From positions 1 through 5,673 of the forward strand of contig JAIFMR010000052.1 of NCBI GenBank assembly GCA_020048255.1: DNA of 5,673 nt, written 5' to 3'. The translations under genes were made by a program, and so were the position numbers. The stretch's first letter is position 1; every line of letters begins with the position of its first letter. The notes under the pieces were generated by a model. It had not been told where the DNA came from, made no database searches, and saw only the letters and a list, made by a program, of their open reading frames with translations. Below are positions 1 to 4,917 of this stretch, in pieces. Source of the stretch: Rhodoferax sp. GTDB lineage: Bacteria; Pseudomonadota; Gammaproteobacteria; Burkholderiales; Burkholderiaceae_C.

Positions 1-72
1 CCGGTGATCTTTTTCCTGGCACCGGTGGCACGCAAGCTCACCGGGCGCATTCTGGGCGTGAATCCGGCCTGA
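1..72 (+). CDS. C-terminal end of an unidentified, probably membrane, protein (partial)
   Basis: An open frame runs from the first base to a TGA at 70-72 and gives 23 residues, beginning PVIFFLAPVARKL and ending GVNPA. The start lies outside the window. The hydrophobic stretch VIFFLAPVA followed by basic residues (ARKLTGR) looks like the end of a last membrane helix with a short cytoplasmic tail, as in major-facilitator or other multi-pass transporters. Codon choice (CTG, GGC, CGC, GTG) agrees with the neighbouring genes, which supports real coding. It converges on the thioredoxin-like gene with 29 bases between the two stops. Too little is visible to name a family. A transporter would suit the metal-resistance setting, but that is a guess. 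Confidence 0.55.
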   Translation, partial: PVIFFLAPVARKLTGRILGVNPA

Positions 73-101
73 GCCGCGTGCGCAGCACTGGCCCGTTGCG
101 C

Positions 102-341
102 TCAGACGGCAACCAGCCACTGCTGTACTTCAGCCACCGTTGGAATCCGCCCGCTACTCACCAGTTTTTCATTGATGACCAGCCCGGGGGTGGACAGCAG
201 GTCGTAATTCATGATCTGCTTCATATCCGATACCTTGACAAACTCGGCTTGCAGATGGGCAGCCTCGGTAGCCTCCCGGGCGACGGCTTCGAGTTTGCGG
301 CAATTGGCACAACCGGGGCCTAGAATTTTGATGTTTAACAT
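102..341 (-). CDS. Small thioredoxin-like redox protein (CANC active site)
   Basis: This is a 79-residue single-domain protein of the minimal thioredoxin-fold type (Thioredoxin_3, the family called redox-active disulfide protein 2, of which TM0996 is an example). A first beta strand (LNIKILG) leads into the active site GPGCANCRKLE, with Cys11 and Cys14. The conserved cis-proline motif is Thr51-Pro52 (STPGLVINEKLV), followed by a C-terminal helix, TVAEVQQWL. There is no signal peptide, so it should be cytoplasmic. The start at 341 is set by a strong Shine-Dalgarno. Longer in-frame starts would lie inside the permease gene and lack such a site. The gene begins 28 bases after the permease stop, so the two are probably co-transcribed. 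Small thioredoxins of this type are often found beside DUF318/ArsP permeases. A role in supplying reduced thiols or reducing the permease substrate is inferred. Confidence 0.9.
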   Translation of the reverse strand: MLNIKILGPGCANCRKLEAVAREATEAAHLQAEFVKVSDMKQIMNYDLLSTPGLVINEKLVSSGRIPTVAEVQQWLVAV

Positions 342-347
342 GTCATT

Positions 348-354
348 CCTCCTT
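348..354 (-). promoter_or_regulatory. Strong ribosome binding site of the thioredoxin-like gene
   Basis: The minus strand reads AAGGAGG, a full match to the anti-Shine-Dalgarno core, six bases before the ATG at 341-339. It fixes the start of the 79-residue protein. Another ATG five bases upstream of this start is out of frame and meets a stop after three codons. Confidence 0.85.
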
Positions 355-369
355 GAAAAGTCAAAAGAA

Positions 370-1815
370 TCAAGCTGATGCAGGGTGATGCTGCCGGTGT
401 TTGAACCACATCCAGGTACTGCCGAACACCGCCACGACGAGGACCAAGACCATGGCCAACGCCTGCCAGACCCTCCCATCCACCCAGGTGCCATAAAGCA
501 GCCCGGCACAGATGCTGAACACCGCCACCAAACCCACATAAGCGACTGTTTTGGTTCGCCCAATGACTGCGGCCACCATCAGCATGCTTTGCAGGCTGAG
601 TTCAGGATCGGCCATCAAGTAGGCCAGCAGCGGACCGCGGTGCATGCCCAGGTCAAGGAACATGCGTGCCACGGGCACCTCAACCAGCGTCGGAAAATAC
701 ATGAACACGCCAAAGCCCACGGCCACCGCGTTGGCGGTGACGGTGTTGCTGCCGGCCAGGCTTTCAATCCATTCGGGGCGGATCACCTGGCGCACCATGC
801 CAACGATAAAGACGCCCGCCACCAGCAGAACAAATATTTGTTTGACAAACCGCCAAGCCTCCCACAGCCAGGCCCGCCAGTCTTCACCGGGCAGCTGTTG
901 GGCAAAGTGCCACACGGCCCACAAGGTCATGGCCACCCCAAAAACCCGGCCGGTCAGAGCGACTTCCAGGTTGCCCGGCCCAGGAGTCAGGCGCAGCGCC
1001 GCCACCAACAAGGTACTTGCCGCCAGGCTCAGCGCCAGCCAGGTCCAGCGATTGGCACCCTCGACGATGTTTTCCAGGCCCCGCCAGGCGGTCGCCGCAA
1101 TCAGCAGCAGCAGGCCTATCAAGATAGAGCCCTGCAGGCTGACACCCTCCTCGCCTTTGGTGGCATCAAACGGCACCCACTCAAACAAAGTGGCCTGCCA
1201 GGTCTGAGCCCATGCCAAGGGCACATCAACGGTTGCCACCGTGGTGGTCAGAGGCCACAACTTCAAGGTGCCGGCAATCAACAAGCCCACCAGTGAGAGC
1301 AGGACACCCAGCGCAGCAGGTGCCATCGTGGCCTGCTGGGCGAACAAGGTATCGGTTTGTGCATCGTGGTTGGCGTCGTCGCGCCAGAAGATCTGCGACA
1401 TCAGCAAGCCAATGCCGACACCAAACAACAGGCTCAACAACAACCGAGCCACGGCAAATTCAGGGCCGAGAATGCTGCCGGTATAAGCCAGCGCCATGAT
1501 GTTGCCAGCCGGTGCGAAAAACAAAAAAGTGATCGCCGGCCCCACACCTGCGCCCTTTTTATAGATACCGGCAAACAGTGGCACGATGGTGCAGGAGCAA
1601 ACAGCAATCAGGGAGCCCGCCGCTGCAGCGGCCGGATAGGAAACAAAGGCCGAGGTATTGCGCCCGAGCCAGCGTGTGATGCTGGCTTTGGGTATCAGCG
1701 CAGCCATGGCACCGGCGATGAAAAAAGCCGGCATCAGGCATAGCAGGACATGGGCAGCCAGATAGGAAGCAAGGCTGCCAAGCCCGCCATGGAGCAATCC
1801 CAGCATGAATTCCAT
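370..1815 (-). CDS. Long ArsP/DUF318-family permease (predicted metalloid or organoarsenical efflux)
   Basis: This is a 481-residue multi-pass inner-membrane protein of the permease family PF03773 (DUF318), which includes ArsP, an exporter of trivalent organoarsenicals. The signature is in the first half: a CSC pair (Cys73, Cys75) in VCSCTIVPLFAGIYKKGAG, then GPAITFLFFAPAGNI. The second half carries the related segment FPTLVEVPVARMFLDLGM, then GPLLAYLMADPELSLQSM, so the protein has the two-repeat build of the family. A long linker with extra helices (about 145-320) separates the halves. This makes it longer than compact ArsP proteins of roughly 300-350 residues. It ends with one more hydrophobic helix and a short HRQHH tail. 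I chose the ATG at 1815 because AGGAG lies six bases upstream; an in-frame ATG nine codons earlier has only GAGGG touching it. It is first in an operon with the thioredoxin-like gene. The substrate is unproven, so I give no symbol. Confidence 0.87.
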   Translation of the reverse strand: MEFMLGLLHGGLGSLASYLAAHVLLCLMPAFFIAGAMAALIPKASITRWLGRNTSAFVSYPAAAAAGSLIAVCSCTIVPLFAGIYKKGAGVGPAITFLFFAPAGNIMALAYTGSILGPEFAVARLLLSLLFGVGIGLLMSQIFWRDDANHDAQTDTLFAQQATMAPAALGVLLSLVGLLIAGTLKLWPLTTTVATVDVPLAWAQTWQATLFEWVPFDATKGEEGVSLQGSILIGLLLLIAATAWRGLENIVEGANRWTWLALSLAASTLLVAALRLTPGPGNLEVALTGRVFGVAMTLWAVWHFAQQLPGEDWRAWLWEAWRFVKQIFVLLVAGVFIVGMVRQVIRPEWIESLAGSNTVTANAVAVGFGVFMYFPTLVEVPVARMFLDLGMHRGPLLAYLMADPELSLQSMLMVAAVIGRTKTVAYVGLVAVFSICAGLLYGTWVDGRVWQALAMVLVLVVAVFGSTWMWFKHRQHHPASA

Positions 1816-1821
1816 TAAGAA

Positions 1822-1827
1822 CTCCTG
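1822..1827 (-). promoter_or_regulatory. Ribosome binding site that sets the permease start
   Basis: On the minus strand CAGGAG lies six bases before the ATG at 1815-1813. The alternative upstream ATG (1842) has GAGGG immediately adjacent to it, too close to work well. The nine extra residues it would add (MRDEEQEFL) are polar and do not resemble the N-terminus of a membrane protein. The 481-residue form is therefore preferred. Confidence 0.7.
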
Positions 1828-2015
1828 TTCCTCATCCCTCAAAACATCCTACGCGTTTGAAAAGTAGTGGCTTTGCCTTTTCTCAAATGTGATGAATGCA
1901 CACGCTTTTGTGGGCACGGTGATGTGTCCCGGCGCCACGCCTGTCCTGCACGCCTCAACTCGCCAAACACCGGCCTCGGCATCGTCAGTGCTTTGAGTCG
2001 CCAAGGCCTTGACGC

Positions 2016-2030
2016 AAACCGGACTGGTTT
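2016..2030. repeat. Short inverted repeat AAACC-N5-GGTTT
   Basis: AAACC at 2016-2020 and GGTTT at 2026-2030 are perfect inverted arms around a five-base centre (GGACT). This could be an operator half-site pair or a small hairpin in a VIT1 leader transcript. At five bases per arm, chance occurrence is quite possible. Confidence 0.3.
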
Positions 2031-2057
2031 TGTCGCGCATTGCACACACGGCCTAGG

Positions 2058-2075
2058 ATCAAGGTTTGATACCTT
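2058..2075. repeat. Two overlapping inverted repeats, possible operator
   Basis: Two perfect five-base inverted repeats interlock here: ATCAA-GGT-TTGAT at 2058-2070 and AAGGT-TTGAT-ACCTT at 2061-2075. CCTAGG, itself a palindrome, abuts the left side at 2052-2057. The cluster sits about 110 bases before the VIT1 start and about 240 bases before the permease start, in the region shared by both promoters. It resembles a binding site for a dimeric regulator, but it matches no consensus I can name with confidence, and no regulator gene is visible in the window. Confidence 0.35.
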
Positions 2076-2185
2076 TCTGTCGGTGTACCAGTGCACAGAG
2101 GGATCAGGACAAATGGCACAAAGTGGAGGGTCTGATCAAGCAAAGTCACTGACAACAAGCATCCGCCAAGGAGATTGGAGCCACC

Positions 2186-2872
2186 ATGCAAGCAGAAAAT
2201 CATCGTACACAACACGTTGGCTGGCTGCGCGCAGCCGTGTTGGGCGCCAATGACGGCATCGTCTCCACCGCCAGCCTGATTCTGGGTGTGGCTGCTGCCA
2301 GCACCACGCCAGGCCCGGTCCTGGTGGCTGGCGTAGCGGGTTTGGTGGCGGGTGCCATGTCGATGGCCGCCGGTGAATATGTGTCGGTGAGTTCGCAATC
2401 CGATACCGAGCGGGCCGACATTGAACGCGAGAGAATTGAACTGGCCACCGATGCTGAGCGGGAGCTTGCCGAGCTGACGAGCATTTACGTGCATCGTGGC
2501 TTGGACTTGAACCTGGCCCAACAGGTAGCAACGCAATTGATGGCCAAAGATGCACTGGGCGCCCACACCCGCGACGAGTTGGGCATTTCAGAGACCGGCA
2601 ACGCCAATCCGCTGCAAGCCGCGCTGGTGTCGGCGCTGTCGTTTGTGGTGGGTGCGGGCTTGCCCTTGCTCATCGCCTGGCTCACTCCCTTTCACCTTCT
2701 GACACCAGTGGTGGCGGCTACCTCGCTGTTGTTCCTGGTCATTCTGGGAGCCTTGGCAGCCTATACCGGCGGCGCTGGCATATTGAAAGGTGTTTTGCGT
2801 GTCGCCCTCTGGGGCAGCCTGGCGATGGCGATGACAGCGGGCGTGGGCATGTTTTTTGGGGTGTCGGTCTGA
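2186..2872 (+). CDS. VIT1/CCC1-family Fe2+/Mn2+ transporter
   Basis: This 228-residue membrane protein belongs to the VIT1/CCC1 (DUF125, nodulin-21-like) family, which moves ferrous iron or manganese out of the cytoplasm. The N-terminal helix carries the hallmark LGANDGIVSTASLILGV with Asp23. The second helix carries GAMSMAAGEYVSV with Met58, Met60 and Glu64, the kind of residues that line the metal path in plant VIT1. A charged cytoplasmic segment follows (about 70-135), with many Glu and Asp residues (ERADIERERIEL, DAERELAEL), matching the family's metal-binding region. Three more helices complete it: about 145-167, 171-193 and 203-226. There is no fused ferritin-like domain, and the length is normal for bacterial members. 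Start: ATG at 2186 with TTGGAG five bases upstream. Iron versus manganese preference cannot be read from the sequence. The next gene is 70 bases downstream on the same strand. Confidence 0.9.
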   Translation: MQAENHRTQHVGWLRAAVLGANDGIVSTASLILGVAAASTTPGPVLVAGVAGLVAGAMSMAAGEYVSVSSQSDTERADIERERIELATDAERELAELTSIYVHRGLDLNLAQQVATQLMAKDALGAHTRDELGISETGNANPLQAALVSALSFVVGAGLPLLIAWLTPFHLLTPVVAATSLLFLVILGALAAYTGGAGILKGVLRVALWGSLAMAMTAGVGMFFGVSV

Positions 2873-2905
2873 CCAGCATTTTTTTCTCATGCAAGCATCA
2901 TCCTG

Positions 2906-2935
2906 TTGAGCCATCTTCTTTCAACACGGCAAAAT
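2906..2935 (+). promoter_or_regulatory. Candidate promoter just before the CDF gene
   Basis: TTGAGC at 2906-2911 and CAAAAT at 2930-2935, separated by 18 bases, each match four of six positions of the sigma-70 -35 and -10 consensus. If used, transcription would begin within a base or two of the ATG at 2943 and give a nearly leaderless message. This would fit the lack of a Shine-Dalgarno there. Both boxes are weak, so this is tentative. Confidence 0.25.
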
Positions 2936-2942
2936 CTCCCTC

Positions 2943-3917
2943 ATGAGCGACACACATGACCACACACCGGCCCACCACCACGACGATGGGCATGAACATG
3001 GCCACGGTGGGCACGGTCACAGTCACGCCCCCGCCAACTTCAACCGGGCCTTTGCGATTGGCATTGCGCTCAACATCATTTTTGTCGCCATTGAAGCCTT
3101 TTATGGCTGGCGCATCAACTCGCTGGCCCTGCTGGCCGACGCGGGCCACAACCTGAGCGACGTGGCCGGGCTGGTGCTGGCCTGGGCCGGTGCGCTGGCC
3201 GTCAAAGTGCAACCCAACGCCCGCCACACCTACGGCTGGAAACGCGCCACCATCCTGGCCGCGTTTGCCAATGCTTTGTTGTTGCTGCTGGCCATGGGTG
3301 GCCTCACCTGGGAAGCCATTGGGCGGCTGATGTCGAGTGATGTGTCGCTGCAAGAACAGGGTGTCACCATCATGGCAGTGGCAGGGGTTGGCATCGTCAT
3401 CAACACGGCCACTGCCTTGTTGTTCATGCGCGGCGGAGACGACCTCAACATCCGGGGCGCTTTTTTGCACATGGCCGCCGATGCGCTGGTATCCGCCGGG
3501 GTGGTCGTGGCCGGCGCCTTGACGCTGTGGATGGGCTGGGTCTGGCTTGACCCGGTGGTCAGCCTCCTGATTGCCGCCGTGATTTTGTGGGGCACCTGGG
3601 GCCTGTTCAAACAAAGTCTGCACCTGCTGTTTGATGGCGTGCCTGACAGCGTGGACACGCTGGCGGTGCGCAAACTGTTGCTGGGCCTGCCGGGTGTGAC
3701 CGATGTGCATGACTTGCATGTGTGGGCCATGGGCACCAGTCAGATAGCCCTGACTGCGCACTTGGTCACCGATGCCACCGACACGGGCGCCCTGCTGCAC
3801 GAGGCCGAGGAAGAATTGCATGAACACTTTGAAATCCGCCACGTGACGCTTCAGCTGGAAACCCCAGCCTACGCGCAGATCTGTGGTTTGAGGCCCGGCT
3901 TGGGCTGCTCCAAATAA
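2943..3917 (+). CDS. Cation diffusion facilitator (CzcD/ZitB/DmeF-like divalent metal efflux)
   Basis: This 324-residue inner-membrane CDF transporter exports Zn2+ or similar divalent metals in exchange for protons. The cytoplasmic N-terminus is a metal-binding tail with 11 His in the first 28 residues. Six helices follow (about 36-56, 62-86, 102-122, 140-162, 178-198 and 200-222), then a cytoplasmic dimerisation domain (about 226-324) with the usual VHDLHVW core. The transport site is visible as His69-Asp73 (AGHNLSD) in helix 2 and His176-Asp180 (HMAAD) in helix 5. In characterised family members this HxxxD/HxxxD pair favours zinc, whereas DxxxD in helix 2 broadens the range. YGWKR precedes helix 3. 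The tail has two cysteines, Cys314 and Cys322. No ribosome binding site precedes the ATG, but the His-rich start is typical. Cobalt or nickel export, as in DmeF, is the main alternative. Confidence 0.93.
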   Translation: MSDTHDHTPAHHHDDGHEHGHGGHGHSHAPANFNRAFAIGIALNIIFVAIEAFYGWRINSLALLADAGHNLSDVAGLVLAWAGALAVKVQPNARHTYGWKRATILAAFANALLLLLAMGGLTWEAIGRLMSSDVSLQEQGVTIMAVAGVGIVINTATALLFMRGGDDLNIRGAFLHMAADALVSAGVVVAGALTLWMGWVWLDPVVSLLIAAVILWGTWGLFKQSLHLLFDGVPDSVDTLAVRKLLLGLPGVTDVHDLHVWAMGTSQIALTAHLVTDATDTGALLHEAEEELHEHFEIRHVTLQLETPAYAQICGLRPGLGCSK

Positions 3918-3953
3918 CCCTCTGTTTACGCTCATTCAACAAGGGTACTTCCG

Positions 3954-4400
3954 ATGACCATGACAGCGACACCCACCACCTTCTCGCAACAGCTTAACGG
4001 ACATCTCTACGGTGTTCTGCACTGGGCGCAGCTTGATGACTTGTGGATTCGGGTCAAGGCGTCACCGGAGGGTTGGTACGCCAGCCTGGCAGGTGAAGCC
4101 GTCCCCACGTCGGTACTGAGTGCCGACGCACTGAGAAATTTTGTCGATGAAGTGGATGCATTGTTGCGGCGTGAACACCAGCAGAGCTTCTGCGGCATTG
4201 TTTACGTGGACCAGCGCGAACAACCCAGCTTCATCAAAATCTTCGACCCACACAACCTGGGGTCGTCTTGCAGTCGCAACGCCACACCGATTCCGCCGCG
4301 CTGGGTGCTGTCGCGCTGCCAACCCGAGCGCATTGAAGACGACGCCCCTCTGCCAAGTTCACGCAGGCATTGGTGGCAGCGGGTTTTGGGACTCAGTTAG
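3954..4400 (+). CDS. Uncharacterised 148-residue soluble protein
   Basis: I cannot assign a function. The 148-residue protein has no signal peptide or membrane helix and should be cytoplasmic. It seems to have an alpha/beta core: an N-terminal helix (FSQQLNGHLYGVLHW), strands around WIRVKAS and GWYASLAGE, a helix ADALRNFVDEVDALLRREH, then strands CGIVYVD and PSFIKIFDPHNLG. After this comes a Cys-containing, Pro-rich loop (SSCSRN, then PIPPRWVLSRCQPERI) and a basic, Trp-rich tail, SRRHWWQRVLGLS. Cysteines are at 80, 106 and 122. From memory, similar short proteins with KI(F/Y)DPxNLG and an RRxWWQR tail occur in other betaproteobacteria without a known role; this is unchecked. AAGGG eight bases before the ATG at 3954 supports that start, with a second in-frame ATG two codons on. 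It lies 36 bases after the CDF gene, so it is probably co-transcribed. Confidence 0.78.
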   Translation: MTMTATPTTFSQQLNGHLYGVLHWAQLDDLWIRVKASPEGWYASLAGEAVPTSVLSADALRNFVDEVDALLRREHQQSFCGIVYVDQREQPSFIKIFDPHNLGSSCSRNATPIPPRWVLSRCQPERIEDDAPLPSSRRHWWQRVLGLS

Positions 4401-4445
4401 CACGCAGCGCACCTGGACGCAGCGTTGACCATTGCATTCAAGCAC

Positions 4446-4874
4446 TCAAACCGGAATGCGCTGACCCTGAGCGTTGATCACTGCTTCGCCATCTTCTTTG
4501 TTGAACGCGCCCAACTGTGGCAACGGCAATATGTCCAACACCACCTCTGAAGGCCGACACAGTCGTGTGCCCATGCTGGTCACCACGATAGGACGATTGA
4601 TCAGAACAGGATGCACCAACATGAAGTCGATCAATTCATCGTCACGCCACTTGGCATCGGCCAGACCCAGTTCGTTGAATATGTCCTGCTTGCTGCGTAT
4701 CAAATCGCGCACAGGAGCGCCGGTGGCAGCAATCAGCTCCACCAATTCCTCACGGCTGGGGGGCGTCTCCAGGTAGTGGATCACGCGGGGCTCAACGCCA
4801 GTATTGCGGATGAGGGCCAAGGTATTGCGCGACGTGCCGCACTTCGGGTTGTGGTAAATCGTGATGTCAGTCAT
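4446..4874 (-). CDS. arsC: Arsenate reductase, glutaredoxin-dependent ArsC type
   Basis: This 142-residue cytoplasmic enzyme reduces arsenate to arsenite using glutathione and glutaredoxin. The start, ITIYHNPKCGTSRNTLALI, has the catalytic Cys12 with the anion-binding loop. The three arginines that bind arsenate in the E. coli plasmid R773 enzyme fall at the same numbers here: Arg60 (DLIRSK), Arg94 (LINRPI) and Arg107 (TRLCRPSE). The length is the usual one for the family. The ATG at 4874 is chosen because it gives the normal N-terminus immediately before the first strand. An in-frame ATG 28 codons upstream would overlap the end of the ACR3 gene and add unrelated residues. The ribosome binding site is weak. 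It follows the arsenite exporter gene by 43 bases on the same strand and converges on the 148-residue gene with 45 bases between stops. Confidence 0.95.
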   Translation of the reverse strand: MTDITIYHNPKCGTSRNTLALIRNTGVEPRVIHYLETPPSREELVELIAATGAPVRDLIRSKQDIFNELGLADAKWRDDELIDFMLVHPVLINRPIVVTSMGTRLCRPSEVVLDILPLPQLGAFNKEDGEAVINAQGQRIPV

Positions 4875-4917
4875 GGGGTTCACTGGTAGTTTGAACAAAG
4901 AATGGCTCTGTTGAAAA

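Larger units (their letters stand above)
1816..2185. other. Divergent intergenic region between permease and VIT1 genes
   Basis: These 370 bases separate two divergently transcribed genes and should hold both promoters. I see no convincing gene: the open frames on both strands lack good ribosome binding sites, look like no family I know, and the plus-strand one runs on into VIT1 out of frame. No clear sigma-70 promoter with both boxes near consensus was found. What stands out is a set of short inverted repeats: AAGGCCTT at 2003-2010, AAACC/GGTTT at 2016-2030, and overlapping repeats at 2058-2075. The Shine-Dalgarno signals for VIT1 lie at its right end (AAGGAG at 2169-2174 and TTGGAG at 2175-2180). 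Confidence 0.6.

Noticed and set aside
80..101. A possible terminator stem (GCGCA and TGCGC) between the two convergent stops at the left end
   Set aside because: The stem has only five base pairs with a 12-base loop and no T-run on either strand, so it is not a convincing intrinsic terminator.
385..1296. A 303-codon open frame on the plus strand opposite the permease
   Set aside because: Its composition (His, Gln, Pro, Arg) is that of an antisense shadow, with no motif or ribosome binding site, while the opposite strand encodes an obvious permease.
1839..2253. Short open frames on both strands in the divergent intergenic region
   Set aside because: None has a good ribosome binding site or recognisable motif. 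The plus-strand one runs into VIT1 in another frame, and the minus-strand ones overlap each other in different frames.
2861..2885. A T-run after the VIT1 stop as a possible terminator
   Set aside because: Seven T residues follow at 2879-2885, but the only upstream pairing is GGT/ACC around a three-base loop, too weak to call.
2898..3935. A 345-codon open frame on the minus strand covering the whole CDF gene
   Set aside because: It is rich in Gln, His, Gly and Arg with no recognisable domain, and lies antisense to a clear CDF transporter. Long antisense frames are common in GC-rich coding DNA.
4402..4484. Repeated words in the convergent arsC/hypothetical region: ACGCAGCG twice (4402-4409, 4418-4425), and a 14-base word at 4422-4435 similar to 4471-4484 (12 of 14)
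   Set aside because: Two short imperfect copies, one inside arsC coding sequence, give no array or mobile-element signature and are consistent with chance.
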